Assembly: GCF_016654005.1 (NCBI RefSeq)
Contig: NZ_JAEPWN010000005.1
Location: 124,001-188,000, forward strand
Direction: 5' to 3'
From: Brevundimonas nasdae
GTDB taxonomy: Bacteria > Pseudomonadota > Alphaproteobacteria > Caulobacterales > Caulobacteraceae
Length of the DNA stretch: 64,000 bases
Both the position numbers and the translations under genes were made by a program. How positions within the stretch are numbered: the stretch's first letter is position 1; the number at the start of each line of letters is the position of its first letter. This document shows positions 9,071-18,870 of this stretch, in pieces. The notes beneath the pieces are model-generated. The model ran no database searches. It saw only the letters and a program-made list of their open reading frames with translations, and was not told the origin of the DNA.

Positions 9071-11344
9071 TCAGAAACTGCGCCGCCAGCCGCCGATCAG
9101 CGCAAAGGCCGGCGGCGCAGACTTCACATGCTCCGGCTCGCGGCTGGCCACGCCCGTGATCGTCAGCATCGACCCGTCCGAGAGCGCCCGCTGAGCGCCC
9201 ACGGTGAAGTCGATCTGGCGACCGCTGGGGGCCGCCGAAAAGCTGCGGCGCGACCAAGTCAGAGCGTCGAAATAGTCCAGCGGCACGTCGGCCAGCAGGG
9301 CGGAGAAGCTGCCGCTCTCGATCCGCAACGGCTGGGACAGGGTGAAGCTGATCCGGTCGCAGACCAGGCGGCAGTCGCCCAACAGGCCGACCCTCCAGTT
9401 CGAACTGATCGCCGCGCGGTCCATGCTCAGAAAACTGCCTGCGATCTCGGACCGAGCCATGCCGACCTCTCCGACCAGACTGGCCCAGGTGTTCAGCCGC
9501 AAATCGCCGCCCACGGCATAGAAGGTCGTCCGCGACGGCAGGGCGAAGTCAGACCCGGACGGCATGAAGGCGCCCAACGGCCCCAACCGCTCATCTAACG
9601 ACCCCAGACTGAGGCTCAGGCCGCCGTTCTGCTGACGCCAGGCCAGACTGGCGCGGCTGTAGGTTGAGGCGTCCTCCTCGACACGGCGCAGCGGCATCCG
9701 ACGGTCCCCGCCGCCCGTCTCCGCCGACAGGGCGAAGCCGCCCAGTTTCACCACACCGCGAACGGCGTGGTCGGCTTGAGCCAAGGCGGCGAAACTGTCT
9801 CCCGCCCCGCCGCTGAAGGGCGATGACGCCCCGCCGCGTCCCTGCCAGGCGGAAAAGCCCAGACGCCCCATCTCAAACCCGATCATCGCTTCCTGACGCG
9901 GCTCGTCGCCCATCCACGGCTGGCGGGTCAGATCATAGCGGGGGGCGATCGGCTCAGGCGTCGCCTGGGGCTGGGCCGCGATCAGGTTCAGCCGCCCGCC
10001 GTTGGGCAGGGCGAAGGTCTGATAGGCCGTGCGTGACGGCTCGAACGGTTCAGCCTGATAGGAGCGCCGGGGCGCCGTCGGATAGGCCGAGCCCAGATTG
10101 ACGGCGAACATGCGTTGATAGCTGTCGAACAATACGGTGTTCAGAGCCGCCTGCCGTCCGAAGGCGTCGCCGAACGCCCCGCCGATGAAGCTGCCGGGCT
10201 CTGTCCTCGTGGTGATGGCGGCGCCGTTCGCCAGCATCACGGAACTGGCGCCGACGGGCCTGAACGCCTGCCCCAGGTCCAGCAGGCCGCGGCCATAGAC
10301 GATGTCCGGCCCGGGATCACCGGCTTCCCGCGCGGTGTCCATCAGGATGGCCAGAGCCTGCCGCGCCGTCAGATTGGGGAAGGCCTGCATCAGCAGGGCC
10401 AGCGCCCCCGCCACATGAGGCGCAGAGAAGGAGGTGCCGCTGGCGATGTAGCACTGGGTCGCATCGCACCCGGTGTAGATCTGATCGCCGGGCGCAGACA
10501 GATAGGCCGTCTGGGTCACCCCGGCCCGGTTCGAGAAGCTCGACATCTGGTCCGCCGCATTGTGCGAGCCGACCGCGACCACCGCCCCGAGGAAGGCCGG
10601 GTCGATGGCGTAGCGCGCGGGCCAACCCGGATTGGCCTCGCCCTCATTGCCGGACGAGGCCACGATCACTGCGCCGGAATCCACCGCCCGCTTCAGCGCC
10701 GCCTCGAACGCGCTGCCCATGCGCCCATCGCCGCCCAGCGACATATTGATGATTTTCACGCCGTGGCTGACGGCATAGTCCAGCGCCCGCACCAGATCGG
10801 AACTGGCGAAACAGACGTCCTTGTCCACCTCCTTGCAGTCCGAGATGTCGGCCCGGATCGACAGAATGGTCGATTCATAGGCCACGCCGATCGTGCCGAA
10901 ACCGTTGAAGTTCGAGGCGATGACCCCCGACACCAGGGTGCCGTGACTGTTGGCGGCGACATAGGGGGTGTTGCGTCCTACAACCACGTCGGTCGAAGCG
11001 GATGAGATACGGCCCACCATGTCCGCCTGATCCGAGGCGATGCCGGAATCCACCACGGCGACGGTGACGCCCCGCCCCGTCGCGCCCGCATTCCAGGCGA
11101 CCTCCGCCTTGATGTTCGCCAGACCATAGTTTCGCAGATACTCGCGCGACGTCGTCACCGGCGGTGGTGGAGGCGGGGGCGGGGGCGGGGGAGGAGGTGG
11201 CGGAGGTGGTGGCGGAGGAGGCGGGGTCACGACGCCACCCCCGCCGCTGCCGCCGCCACCCCCACCGCCGCCACATGCGGCCAGAGGCAGGAACAGCAGC
11301 CCCAAACTCAGAAGCGCCGCCTTTTGTAAACGCGTGCCGACCAT
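9071..11344 (-). CDS. Subtilisin-like serine protease, predicted lipoprotein with Gly/Pro stalk and barrel-like C-terminus
   Basis: This 757-residue S8-family protease carries a lipoprotein signal (LFLPLAAC, Cys24), then a run of glycines and 22 consecutive prolines (residues 41-62) that look like a stalk. The catalytic triad is visible: Asp99 in AVVDSGIASD, His134 in NSHGTLVSGV, Ser305 in GTSFSAPHVAG. Residues from about 375 onward lack protease motifs, are rich in Ser/Arg/Leu strands and end in a terminal Phe (GGWRRSF), like the autotransporter-type outer-membrane domains attached to alphaproteobacterial subtilases. I chose the second ATG (MVGTRLQK) because it gives a conventional signal. 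Substrate unknown. Cysteines at 170, 178, 293 and 298 may form disulphides. Confidence 0.85.
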   Translation of the reverse strand: MVGTRLQKAALLSLGLLFLPLAACGGGGGGGGSGGGGVVTPPPPPPPPPPPPPPPPPPPPPPVTTSREYLRNYGLANIKAEVAWNAGATGRGVTVAVVDSGIASDQADMVGRISSASTDVVVGRNTPYVAANSHGTLVSGVIASNFNGFGTIGVAYESTILSIRADISDCKEVDKDVCFASSDLVRALDYAVSHGVKIINMSLGGDGRMGSAFEAALKRAVDSGAVIVASSGNEGEANPGWPARYAIDPAFLGAVVAVGSHNAADQMSSFSNRAGVTQTAYLSAPGDQIYTGCDATQCYIASGTSFSAPHVAGALALLMQAFPNLTARQALAILMDTAREAGDPGPDIVYGRGLLDLGQAFRPVGASSVMLANGAAITTRTEPGSFIGGAFGDAFGRQAALNTVLFDSYQRMFAVNLGSAYPTAPRRSYQAEPFEPSRTAYQTFALPNGGRLNLIAAQPQATPEPIAPRYDLTRQPWMGDEPRQEAMIGFEMGRLGFSAWQGRGGASSPFSGGAGDSFAALAQADHAVRGVVKLGGFALSAETGGGDRRMPLRRVEEDASTYSRASLAWRQQNGGLSLSLGSLDERLGPLGAFMPSGSDFALPSRTTFYAVGGDLRLNTWASLVGEVGMARSEIAGSFLSMDRAAISSNWRVGLLGDCRLVCDRISFTLSQPLRIESGSFSALLADVPLDYFDALTWSRRSFSAAPSGRQIDFTVGAQRALSDGSMLTITGVASREPEHVKSAPPAFALIGGWRRSF

Positions 11345-11401
11345 CTCGACCCCTCCCAAGGTCTTCGGACGTCCCCACAGTCCATATGAGCGATTAGGCG
11401 C

Positions 11402-12301
11402 TCAATGTTTTAACGCTTTATCGAAGACCGCCAGCAGCTTGCTCCACCCGTCCCTGGCGTCCGCCTCGACATAGCTGTCGCGGTAATCGGCGTGGAAGCC
11501 GTGCGGCGCGTCATCATAGACCACGATCTGGCTGGTGGTTTCGCCCGCGCTCTGCAGGGCGTCACGCATCCGCTGGACGCTTTCCAGCGGGATGCCCTGA
11601 TCCTTGCCCCCGTACAGTCCCAGGACGGGGGCTTTCAGATCGTCGGCCAGATCGACTGGCCAGGGCTGACCTGCCGAAATCTGGGCGGGGGTCGCATCGG
11701 ACGCGGGAGCCAGTCGACCGTACCAGGCCACGCCCGCGCCGATGGCGGCGAAACGGGCGGCGGCCTGCCAGACCACCTTTCCGCCCCAGCAATAACCGGT
11801 GATCCCGACCTTGCCGTCCTTGGCCCACAACTGCTGGCTGGACCAGTCCAGCGTCGCCGAGATGTCGCCCATCACCTGTTCGTAGGAAGCCGCCGAGACG
11901 ATCTCCATGATCTTGGGGAACTCGGTCAGGGGCGCCGGGTCCGCCACCCGCACGAAGAAGGCGGGGGCGATGGCGGCATAGCCCTGCTTGGCCAGACGGC
12001 GGCAGATGTCGCGGATATATTCGTGCACGCCGAACACCTCCGACACCACGATCACCACCGGGAAGGGGCCATCCCCCGCCGGACGCGCGACATAGGCCGG
12101 CAGGCTGAAGCCGTCGGGCGCCCGGTAGGTCACCGTCTCAGTCGTCAGGCCGTTGGCGTCCGTCGTGATCGGCTTGGCCTCCTTGGCCAGGGCCGCCGTC
12201 GCATAACCCGCAAACAAGAGGCCGCCCAAAGCGCCGAGGGTTCGGCGGCTGAGGTGCAGGTCTTCGGGGGCGGAACCTTCAGGACGGGTGAGGACGGTCA
12301 T
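11402..12301 (-). CDS. Dienelactone hydrolase family protein, Tat-type signal
   Basis: This is an alpha/beta hydrolase of the dienelactone hydrolase family: the nucleophile Cys171 in GITGYCWGGK, Asp in LYGGKDQGIP and His in DDAPHGFHADYRD form the Cys-Asp-His triad. The N-terminus has a twin-arginine pattern (LSRRTLGALGGLLFAGYATAALA) predicting export. Family members hydrolyse dienelactones or other small esters; the real substrate cannot be told. It precedes the subtilase gene on the minus strand, about 57 bases apart, but a shared role is not evident. Confidence 0.85.
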   Translation of the reverse strand: MTVLTRPEGSAPEDLHLSRRTLGALGGLLFAGYATAALAKEAKPITTDANGLTTETVTYRAPDGFSLPAYVARPAGDGPFPVVIVVSEVFGVHEYIRDICRRLAKQGYAAIAPAFFVRVADPAPLTEFPKIMEIVSAASYEQVMGDISATLDWSSQQLWAKDGKVGITGYCWGGKVVWQAAARFAAIGAGVAWYGRLAPASDATPAQISAGQPWPVDLADDLKAPVLGLYGGKDQGIPLESVQRMRDALQSAGETTSQIVVYDDAPHGFHADYRDSYVEADARDGWSKLLAVFDKALKH

Positions 12302-12382
12302 CGGCGGCGCTCCGGTCGGGAAAGATAAGGCCGGACAGTGACCCCGCGTCTCTTGATCCGTCCAGTCACGAAATCGCGGTGT

Positions 12383-13027
12383 TCAGCGAGCAATTCTCAA
12401 CGTCAGATTCAGCCGTCCTCCGCCGGGGATCAGGCGCGACGATCCCTCAAGAACCCGGTCGATCCCATGGCGCGCCAGACGGGCCGGCCCCGTCAGGGCG
12501 CAGACGTCGCCGCTGGTCAGGCGCAGGGTCCGCGTACGCCCCTCCCCGTCCGCAATGCGGAACTGGGCCGCATCGCCCAGAGACACCGAAAGAACCGGAG
12601 CGCTCAGGTCCGCCTCGTCCCGATCCTGATGCAGTCCCATCTTCGCCCCCTCGCGATACAGATTGACCAGACAGGCGTCAGGTGCCCGTTTCCCGCCGAC
12701 CGTCGCCGCCCACAGATCCAGCAGCATCTGCGGGATCGCGGGCCAGGCCTGACCCGTGACCGGATGGGTCGGCTGATACCGATAACCGCCTCGGTCCGAC
12801 ACCCAGCCCAGAGGGCCCAGGTTGCTCATCTGCACCGAGAAGGGCCGACCGCCCGGCGTCTGGGGGCGATAGAGGGGCGCGGTCCCCAGCGCCCCAAACA
12901 CCGCCTGGACCAGCCGTGACTGGGCCTGGGCGTCCAGCGCGCCCGGCCATAGCCGGAATCCCTCTATCCCTGTCGCCGTCTCAGCGGGAGAAGGTGTATT
13001 CGCTGACTTCACAGACGTTGACGCCAA
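12383..13027 (-). CDS. alkB: AlkB-type alpha-ketoglutarate-dependent dioxygenase
   Basis: AlkB oxidatively removes 1-methyladenine and 3-methylcytosine lesions from DNA and RNA using Fe(II) and 2-oxoglutarate. The iron ligands are visible as His133 and Asp135 (GLHQDRDE) and His187 (ARHGIDR), and the 2-oxoglutarate/arginine motif as Arg205-x-Asn207-x3-Arg211 (GGRLNLTLR). Length 214 matches the family. The ATG at 13027 overlaps the upstream gene by 47 bases in another frame; a GTG six codons in is an alternative, since the domain proper begins near residue 22 (EGFRLWPGAL). No SOS- or Ada-type box was recognised. Confidence 0.93.
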   Translation of the reverse strand: MASTSVKSANTPSPAETATGIEGFRLWPGALDAQAQSRLVQAVFGALGTAPLYRPQTPGGRPFSVQMSNLGPLGWVSDRGGYRYQPTHPVTGQAWPAIPQMLLDLWAATVGGKRAPDACLVNLYREGAKMGLHQDRDEADLSAPVLSVSLGDAAQFRIADGEGRTRTLRLTSGDVCALTGPARLARHGIDRVLEGSSRLIPGGGRLNLTLRIAR

Positions 13028-13370
13028 AGCGGGTCAGCTCCTCGCCATTGGTGAACTCGGCCTTGAAATCATATTCGCAGGCGCCGGAGCCGTCGTCGAT
13101 GTTGATGCGGACGTTCTGGCGGTTCTCCAGCACGTCTTCGCCCAGGATGTCCTCTTCCCAATCGTCCGTGCTGGCGTCCGACGCATAGAAGCTCAGCATG
13201 GTCCAGCCGGTGCGGTTCCTGATGGTGACATGGCGATCCCGACCGTCTGCAGAGGCCCCGTCCTGAGACTGTGCGACAGGCGCGGTCGGCTTGGCGGGAG
13301 CGGCGGCGGCGCTGGCGGCGCTCAACATCACGGCGGCGTAGACGGCGGCTTTCAGGGCGGCTTGCAACAT
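12981..13370 (-). CDS. Small secreted protein of unknown function
   Basis: The 129-residue product has a cleavable signal peptide (ALKAAVYAAVMLSAASAAAAP) and a mature domain RNRTGWTMLSFYASDAS, DDWEEDILGEDVL, VRINIDDGSGACEYDFKAEF. The pattern of strands with two cysteines (SGACEYD and GVNVCEVS) suggests a small beta-sandwich held by a disulphide. I recall similar uncharacterised proteins in Caulobacterales and Sphingomonadales but no function. It overlaps alkB at its 3' end and diverges from dnaK across 285 bases. Confidence 0.7.
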   Translation of the reverse strand: MLQAALKAAVYAAVMLSAASAAAAPAKPTAPVAQSQDGASADGRDRHVTIRNRTGWTMLSFYASDASTDDWEEDILGEDVLENRQNVRINIDDGSGACEYDFKAEFTNGEELTRFGVNVCEVSEYTFSR

Positions 13371-13483
13371 CCGGCTCTTTCCAAAACACCGCCTCTGCGG
13401 GCGGCAGGCCTCACTATGGGGCGCCCGAACGCGGTCCGCAGCCGATATTTCACCGATCTATGGTTTGGTTGAATCGCAGTTCG

Positions 13484-13513
13484 CCCTTGCAGGGACAGGG
13501 GTCTTTCCCATAT
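13484..13513 (+). promoter_or_regulatory. Candidate heat-shock (sigma-32) promoter of dnaK
   Basis: CCCTTGCAG (from 13484) and TCCCATAT (13506-13513) resemble the RpoH -35 (CTTG) and -10 (CCCCATnT) elements with about 15 bases between CTTGCA and CCCATAT. It lies roughly 140 bases upstream of the dnaK ATG. Caulobacter dnaK is known to have an RpoH promoter; this particular assignment is from pattern only. Confidence 0.45.
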
Positions 13514-13655
13514 CGGGGCCAGCTTCGGAGAAACCCTGAAAGACTTGGGGCTATCCAGTCAAATCAAACGCCAACCCAACTGGGGGCGGTCACGCGCGGT
13601 GCTTCGACGAAGGCCGCCGCATCGCCCGCCGATACGAGAGAGAAATAGAACGCTC

Positions 13656-15566
<1,911 letters not shown>

Positions 15567-15592
15567 TCCGTAACAGATCGGTGAACTGACAG

Positions 15593-15626
15593 GACCCCGC
15601 TTGTCTTGCGATAGGCGGGGTCTTTT
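15593..15626 (+). terminator. Intrinsic terminator between dnaK and dnaJ
   Basis: GACCCCGC (15593-15600) pairs perfectly with GCGGGGTC (15615-15622), followed by TTTT. It would lower dnaJ expression relative to dnaK. Confidence 0.85.
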
Positions 15627-15739
15627 CATGAAACTTGCATCGTCTGTCCCGGCCCCCATGTCAGTCGGGACATCGTCTTCGATCAGTGCTCGCAGAGGCG
15701 CAGCGAAGACGGCAGGGGAAGTATGAGGACCAACGCCCG

Positions 15740-16954
15740 ATGGCGCGTGATTACTACGAGGTTCTGGGCGTTGAGCGCACGATCGACGCGCCCGGTCTGA
15801 AATCGGCCTACCGCAAGCTGGCCATGATCCATCACCCGGACCGCAATGGCGGCTCGGAAGAGTCGATGGCGCAGTTCAAGGAGATCTCCGAGGCCTATAC
15901 GGTCCTGTCGGATGCGGACAAGCGCGCCGTCTATGACCGCTACGGCCATGCGGGCCTGAACGGCGGCGGCGGCGGCGGCGGCAACCCGTTCGGCCAAGGC
16001 GGCGGCCAGGGCTTTTCGGACATCAACGACATCTTCTCCCAGGTCTTCGGCGATGCGTTCGGCGACGCCTTCGGCGGGCGCCAGCAGGGCCGGGGCCAGC
16101 AGGGCGGACCGCGCCGCGGCTCGGACCTGCGCTATGATCTCGAGATCACCCTGGAGCAGGCCTACAAGGGCGCCGAGGTCGAGATCGCCATTCCCTCGAC
16201 CCTGACGTGCGAGACCTGCGAGGGTTCGGGCGCCAAGCCAGGCACCAAGCCCGTCACCTGCACCACCTGCCAGGGCGCCGGACGCGTGCGCCAGGCCAAC
16301 GGCTTCTTCCAGGTCGAGCGCACCTGCCCCCGCTGCGGCGGCGCTGGTCAGATGATCGCCGATCCCTGCACCACCTGCCACGGCCATGGCCAGGTCCGTA
16401 AGACCCGCAACCTGAACCTGAAGGTTCCGGCCGGCGTCGACGACGGCTCGCGCATCCGCCTGTCGGGCGAAGGCGATGCAGGCCAGCGCGGCGGCCCGCG
16501 CGGCGACCTTTATGTCTTCCTGTCGGTGGCCCCGCACGACCTGTTCGAACGGGACAACCTGGACCTTCTGGTCACCGTGCCCGTGCCCATGACCGTGGCG
16601 GCCCTGGGCGGCGAGATCGACGCCCCCTGCCTGGTCTCGGACGCCTGCGACGGCAAATGCAAGGCGGGCGTCTCCGTCCCGGCAGGCGCCCAGACCGGCA
16701 AGACCGTCCGCATCAAGGGCAAGGGCATGCCCCACCTGAACGGCCGCCAGCGCGGCGATCTGGTGGTCGAACTGTTCGTTGAAACCCCCACGGACCTGAC
16801 GCCCCGTCAGAAGGAACTCCTCGAAGAGCTTGCCCTGTCGTTCGGCGAAGGGCAAAACCCGAGGAATTCCAGCTTTGCCGGCAAGGCGAAGCGTTTCTGG
16901 GCCGACATCCTGGGCAATCAGGATGCGGACGGGTCGAAAGAGAACGCGGCTTGA
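15740..16954 (+). CDS. dnaJ: Molecular chaperone DnaJ (type I Hsp40)
   Basis: DnaJ delivers clients to DnaK and stimulates its ATPase. The 404-residue protein begins MARDYYEVLGVERT and has the J domain with the HPD triad (HHPDRNG, about residues 33-39), a Gly/Phe-rich stretch (about 75-115), and four zinc-binding repeats at about 155-230: CETCEGSG, CTTCQGAG, CPRCGGAG and CTTCHGHG. The C-terminal substrate-binding domain carries an unusual extra pair of cysteines (VSDACDGKCKAG). The ATG at 15740 is chosen because the upstream in-frame extension is non-homologous. Its stop overlaps the dapB TTG. Confidence 0.97.
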   Translation: MARDYYEVLGVERTIDAPGLKSAYRKLAMIHHPDRNGGSEESMAQFKEISEAYTVLSDADKRAVYDRYGHAGLNGGGGGGGNPFGQGGGQGFSDINDIFSQVFGDAFGDAFGGRQQGRGQQGGPRRGSDLRYDLEITLEQAYKGAEVEIAIPSTLTCETCEGSGAKPGTKPVTCTTCQGAGRVRQANGFFQVERTCPRCGGAGQMIADPCTTCHGHGQVRKTRNLNLKVPAGVDDGSRIRLSGEGDAGQRGGPRGDLYVFLSVAPHDLFERDNLDLLVTVPVPMTVAALGGEIDAPCLVSDACDGKCKAGVSVPAGAQTGKTVRIKGKGMPHLNGRQRGDLVVELFVETPTDLTPRQKELLEELALSFGEGQNPRNSSFAGKAKRFWADILGNQDADGSKENAA

Positions 16955-17700
16955 GCGCAATCTTCCACGCCGGCATTTCCGGCTATCGCGGCCGGATGGG
17001 CCGTGCGGTCGCCCAGGTGCTGGATGCGCGCGAGGACGTCGTCGTCGCCGCCCGTCTGGACTGGGGCGAGAGCGCGGACCTGACCCTGTGCGACGTCATC
17101 ATCGACTTCTCCACGCCCGACGCTTCGGTCGCCCTGGCCCAGCAGTCGGCGGAAATCGGCGGCCCGGCCCTGGTCATCGGCTCGACCGGCTTCACGCCCG
17201 AGCAGGAGGCCGAGCTTGAAAAGGCCGCCGAGAAGATCGCCATCGTCAAGAGCGGCAATTTCTCGCTGGGCGTGAACATCCTGGTCGGCCTGGTCCAGCA
17301 CGCGGCCCAGCGTCTGGACGCTCAGGAATGGGACATCGAGGTCACCGAGGCCCATCATCGCCGCAAGGTGGATTCGCCCTCCGGCACCGCCCTGATGCTG
17401 GGCGAGGCCGCGGCCGAAGGCCGTTTCACCGACTTGGCCGACGTCCAGTCCAAGCCCTATGACGGGGTTCAGGGCCCGCGCGAGACCGGCAAGATCGGCT
17501 TCTCCTCGATCCGGGGCGGCGGCATCATCGGCGAGCACACCGTGCTGTTCGCCTCCGAGGCCGAAGTCCTGACCCTCAGCCATTCGGCCATCGACCGAAG
17601 CCTGTTCGCCAAGGGCGCCGTCGCCGCCGCCGCCTGGGTCCGCACCCGCCGTCCGGGCCTCTACGACATGCAGGACGTGCTGGGCTTCCGTCAGGCCTGA
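16951..17700 (+). CDS. dapB: 4-hydroxy-tetrahydrodipicolinate reductase
   Basis: DapB reduces 4-hydroxy-tetrahydrodipicolinate with NAD(P)H in the diaminopimelate/lysine pathway that feeds peptidoglycan. The 249-residue protein has the nucleotide-binding glycine motif GISGYRGRMGRAV, IIDFSTPDA, VIGSTGFT, the catalytic EAHHRRKVDSPSGTALMLG and IGFSSIRGGGIIGEHTV. The start is TTG at 16951, overlapping the dnaJ stop as TTGA. Placement directly after dnaJ implies cotranscription with the chaperone genes. asd, which supplies an earlier intermediate of the same pathway, lies 16 kb away. Confidence 0.95.
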   Translation: MSAIFHAGISGYRGRMGRAVAQVLDAREDVVVAARLDWGESADLTLCDVIIDFSTPDASVALAQQSAEIGGPALVIGSTGFTPEQEAELEKAAEKIAIVKSGNFSLGVNILVGLVQHAAQRLDAQEWDIEVTEAHHRRKVDSPSGTALMLGEAAAEGRFTDLADVQSKPYDGVQGPRETGKIGFSSIRGGGIIGEHTVLFASEAEVLTLSHSAIDRSLFAKGAVAAAAWVRTRRPGLYDMQDVLGFRQA

Positions 17701-17732
17701 CGCCTGCGCGCCGATGCGCGCCTAACCAGATG

Positions 17733-17752
17733 CGCCGTTACACATAACGGCG
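17733..17752 (+). terminator. Hairpin after dapB
   Basis: CGCCGTTA (17733-17740) pairs perfectly with TAACGGCG (17745-17752) around the 4-base loop CACA. The following sequence GGCCTTCT is only weakly T-rich, so terminator function is tentative. Confidence 0.5.
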
Positions 17753-17922
17753 GGCCTTCTCCCGGCTGCACAATCGCGCCTGAAACCCGACCCTCGGCTC
17801 GAGCCCAAGGGTGAGGGCCAGAGCGGTTCTTCTGACGTCCCGCTCCTTGACCTCCCTGCGCTCAGGGCTGGGCTTGCCTGCCTATCGGTCCTATGGGTTC
17901 GCGGCAATCGCAAAGGGACGAC

Positions 17923-18849
17923 ATGACGGCCAAGGCAAGCGCCGAAGACATCGCGGGCGGCATCGCCCTGCGGATCGCGGCGGCGGGGTGTTTCTCGGTC
18001 ATGTCGGCGGTGCTGAAACTGGCGTCGCTGGACGGGGTGGTGGCGCCGGAGATGCTGTTCTATCGCGCCCTGTTCGGCGTGCCGGTGGTGCTGATCTGGG
18101 TCATGACCAGCCAGGGCGGCCTCAGCGCCCTTTCCACGCGGCGACCCTGGGCGCACCTGGGCCGCAGCGCCCTGGGCATCGTCTCCATCCTGTGCCTGTT
18201 CCAAACCCTGACACTGCTGCCGCTGGCCGACGCCACGACCATCAGTTTCACCGCCCCGATCTTTTCGACCCTGCTGTCCTTCCTGATTCTGAAGGAGGCG
18301 GTCGGCCCCCGCCGCTGGGCGGCCGTCGCCGTCGGCTTCGTCGGGGTTGTCATCGTCATGCGGCCCGGTTCGGGCGGCGAGCACGTCCTGCCGATGGAGG
18401 GGATCGCCTTTGGTCTGATGGCGGCGCTGCTGACCGCCGCCGTCACCATCACCCTGCGCCAGTTGCGTGACACCGAACACGTCGCCGCCATCGTCTTCTG
18501 GTTCTTCATCGGCTCGTCGATCGTGGGCGCCATCCTGCTGCCCTTCGTGGGGCAGATGCACAGCCTGACCACCTTCGCCCTGCTGGCTGCTGGCGGGGTC
18601 GCGGGCGGTCTGGCGCAACTGTTCATGACAGCCTCCCTGCGCGCCGCCCCCGTCGCCGTGGTCGCGCCCTTCGACTATCTGCAGATCGTCGGCGCCATCG
18701 TCTTCGGCTGGTGGCTGATGCAGACCACGCCCACCGCCAACACCCTGGCCGGCGCCGCCCTCATCGCCGCCAGCGGACTCTACACCGCCTGGCGCGAACA
18801 CATCCGCCGCCGCCAGGCCCTGATGCAGACCACCGCGCCGCCGGTTTAG
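17923..18849 (+). CDS. EamA/DMT-family membrane transporter
   Basis: The roughly 308-residue protein contains about ten hydrophobic segments arranged as two EamA repeats (first about 20-150, second about 165-295), with the typical LPLADATTISFTAPIFSTLLSFLILKE segment in repeat one and APVAVVAPFDYLQIVGAIVFGWWL in repeat two. Such proteins export metabolites or amino acids; the substrate is not predictable. I chose the ATG at 17923, preceded by AAAGGGA, over one ten codons upstream. It stands alone, converging with the LuxR-HTH gene. Confidence 0.88.
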   Translation: MTAKASAEDIAGGIALRIAAAGCFSVMSAVLKLASLDGVVAPEMLFYRALFGVPVVLIWVMTSQGGLSALSTRRPWAHLGRSALGIVSILCLFQTLTLLPLADATTISFTAPIFSTLLSFLILKEAVGPRRWAAVAVGFVGVVIVMRPGSGGEHVLPMEGIAFGLMAALLTAAVTITLRQLRDTEHVAAIVFWFFIGSSIVGAILLPFVGQMHSLTTFALLAAGGVAGGLAQLFMTASLRAAPVAVVAPFDYLQIVGAIVFGWWLMQTTPTANTLAGAALIAASGLYTAWREHIRRRQALMQTTAPPV

Positions 18850-18870
18850 CCTGGCGGCGCTTCACCACGA

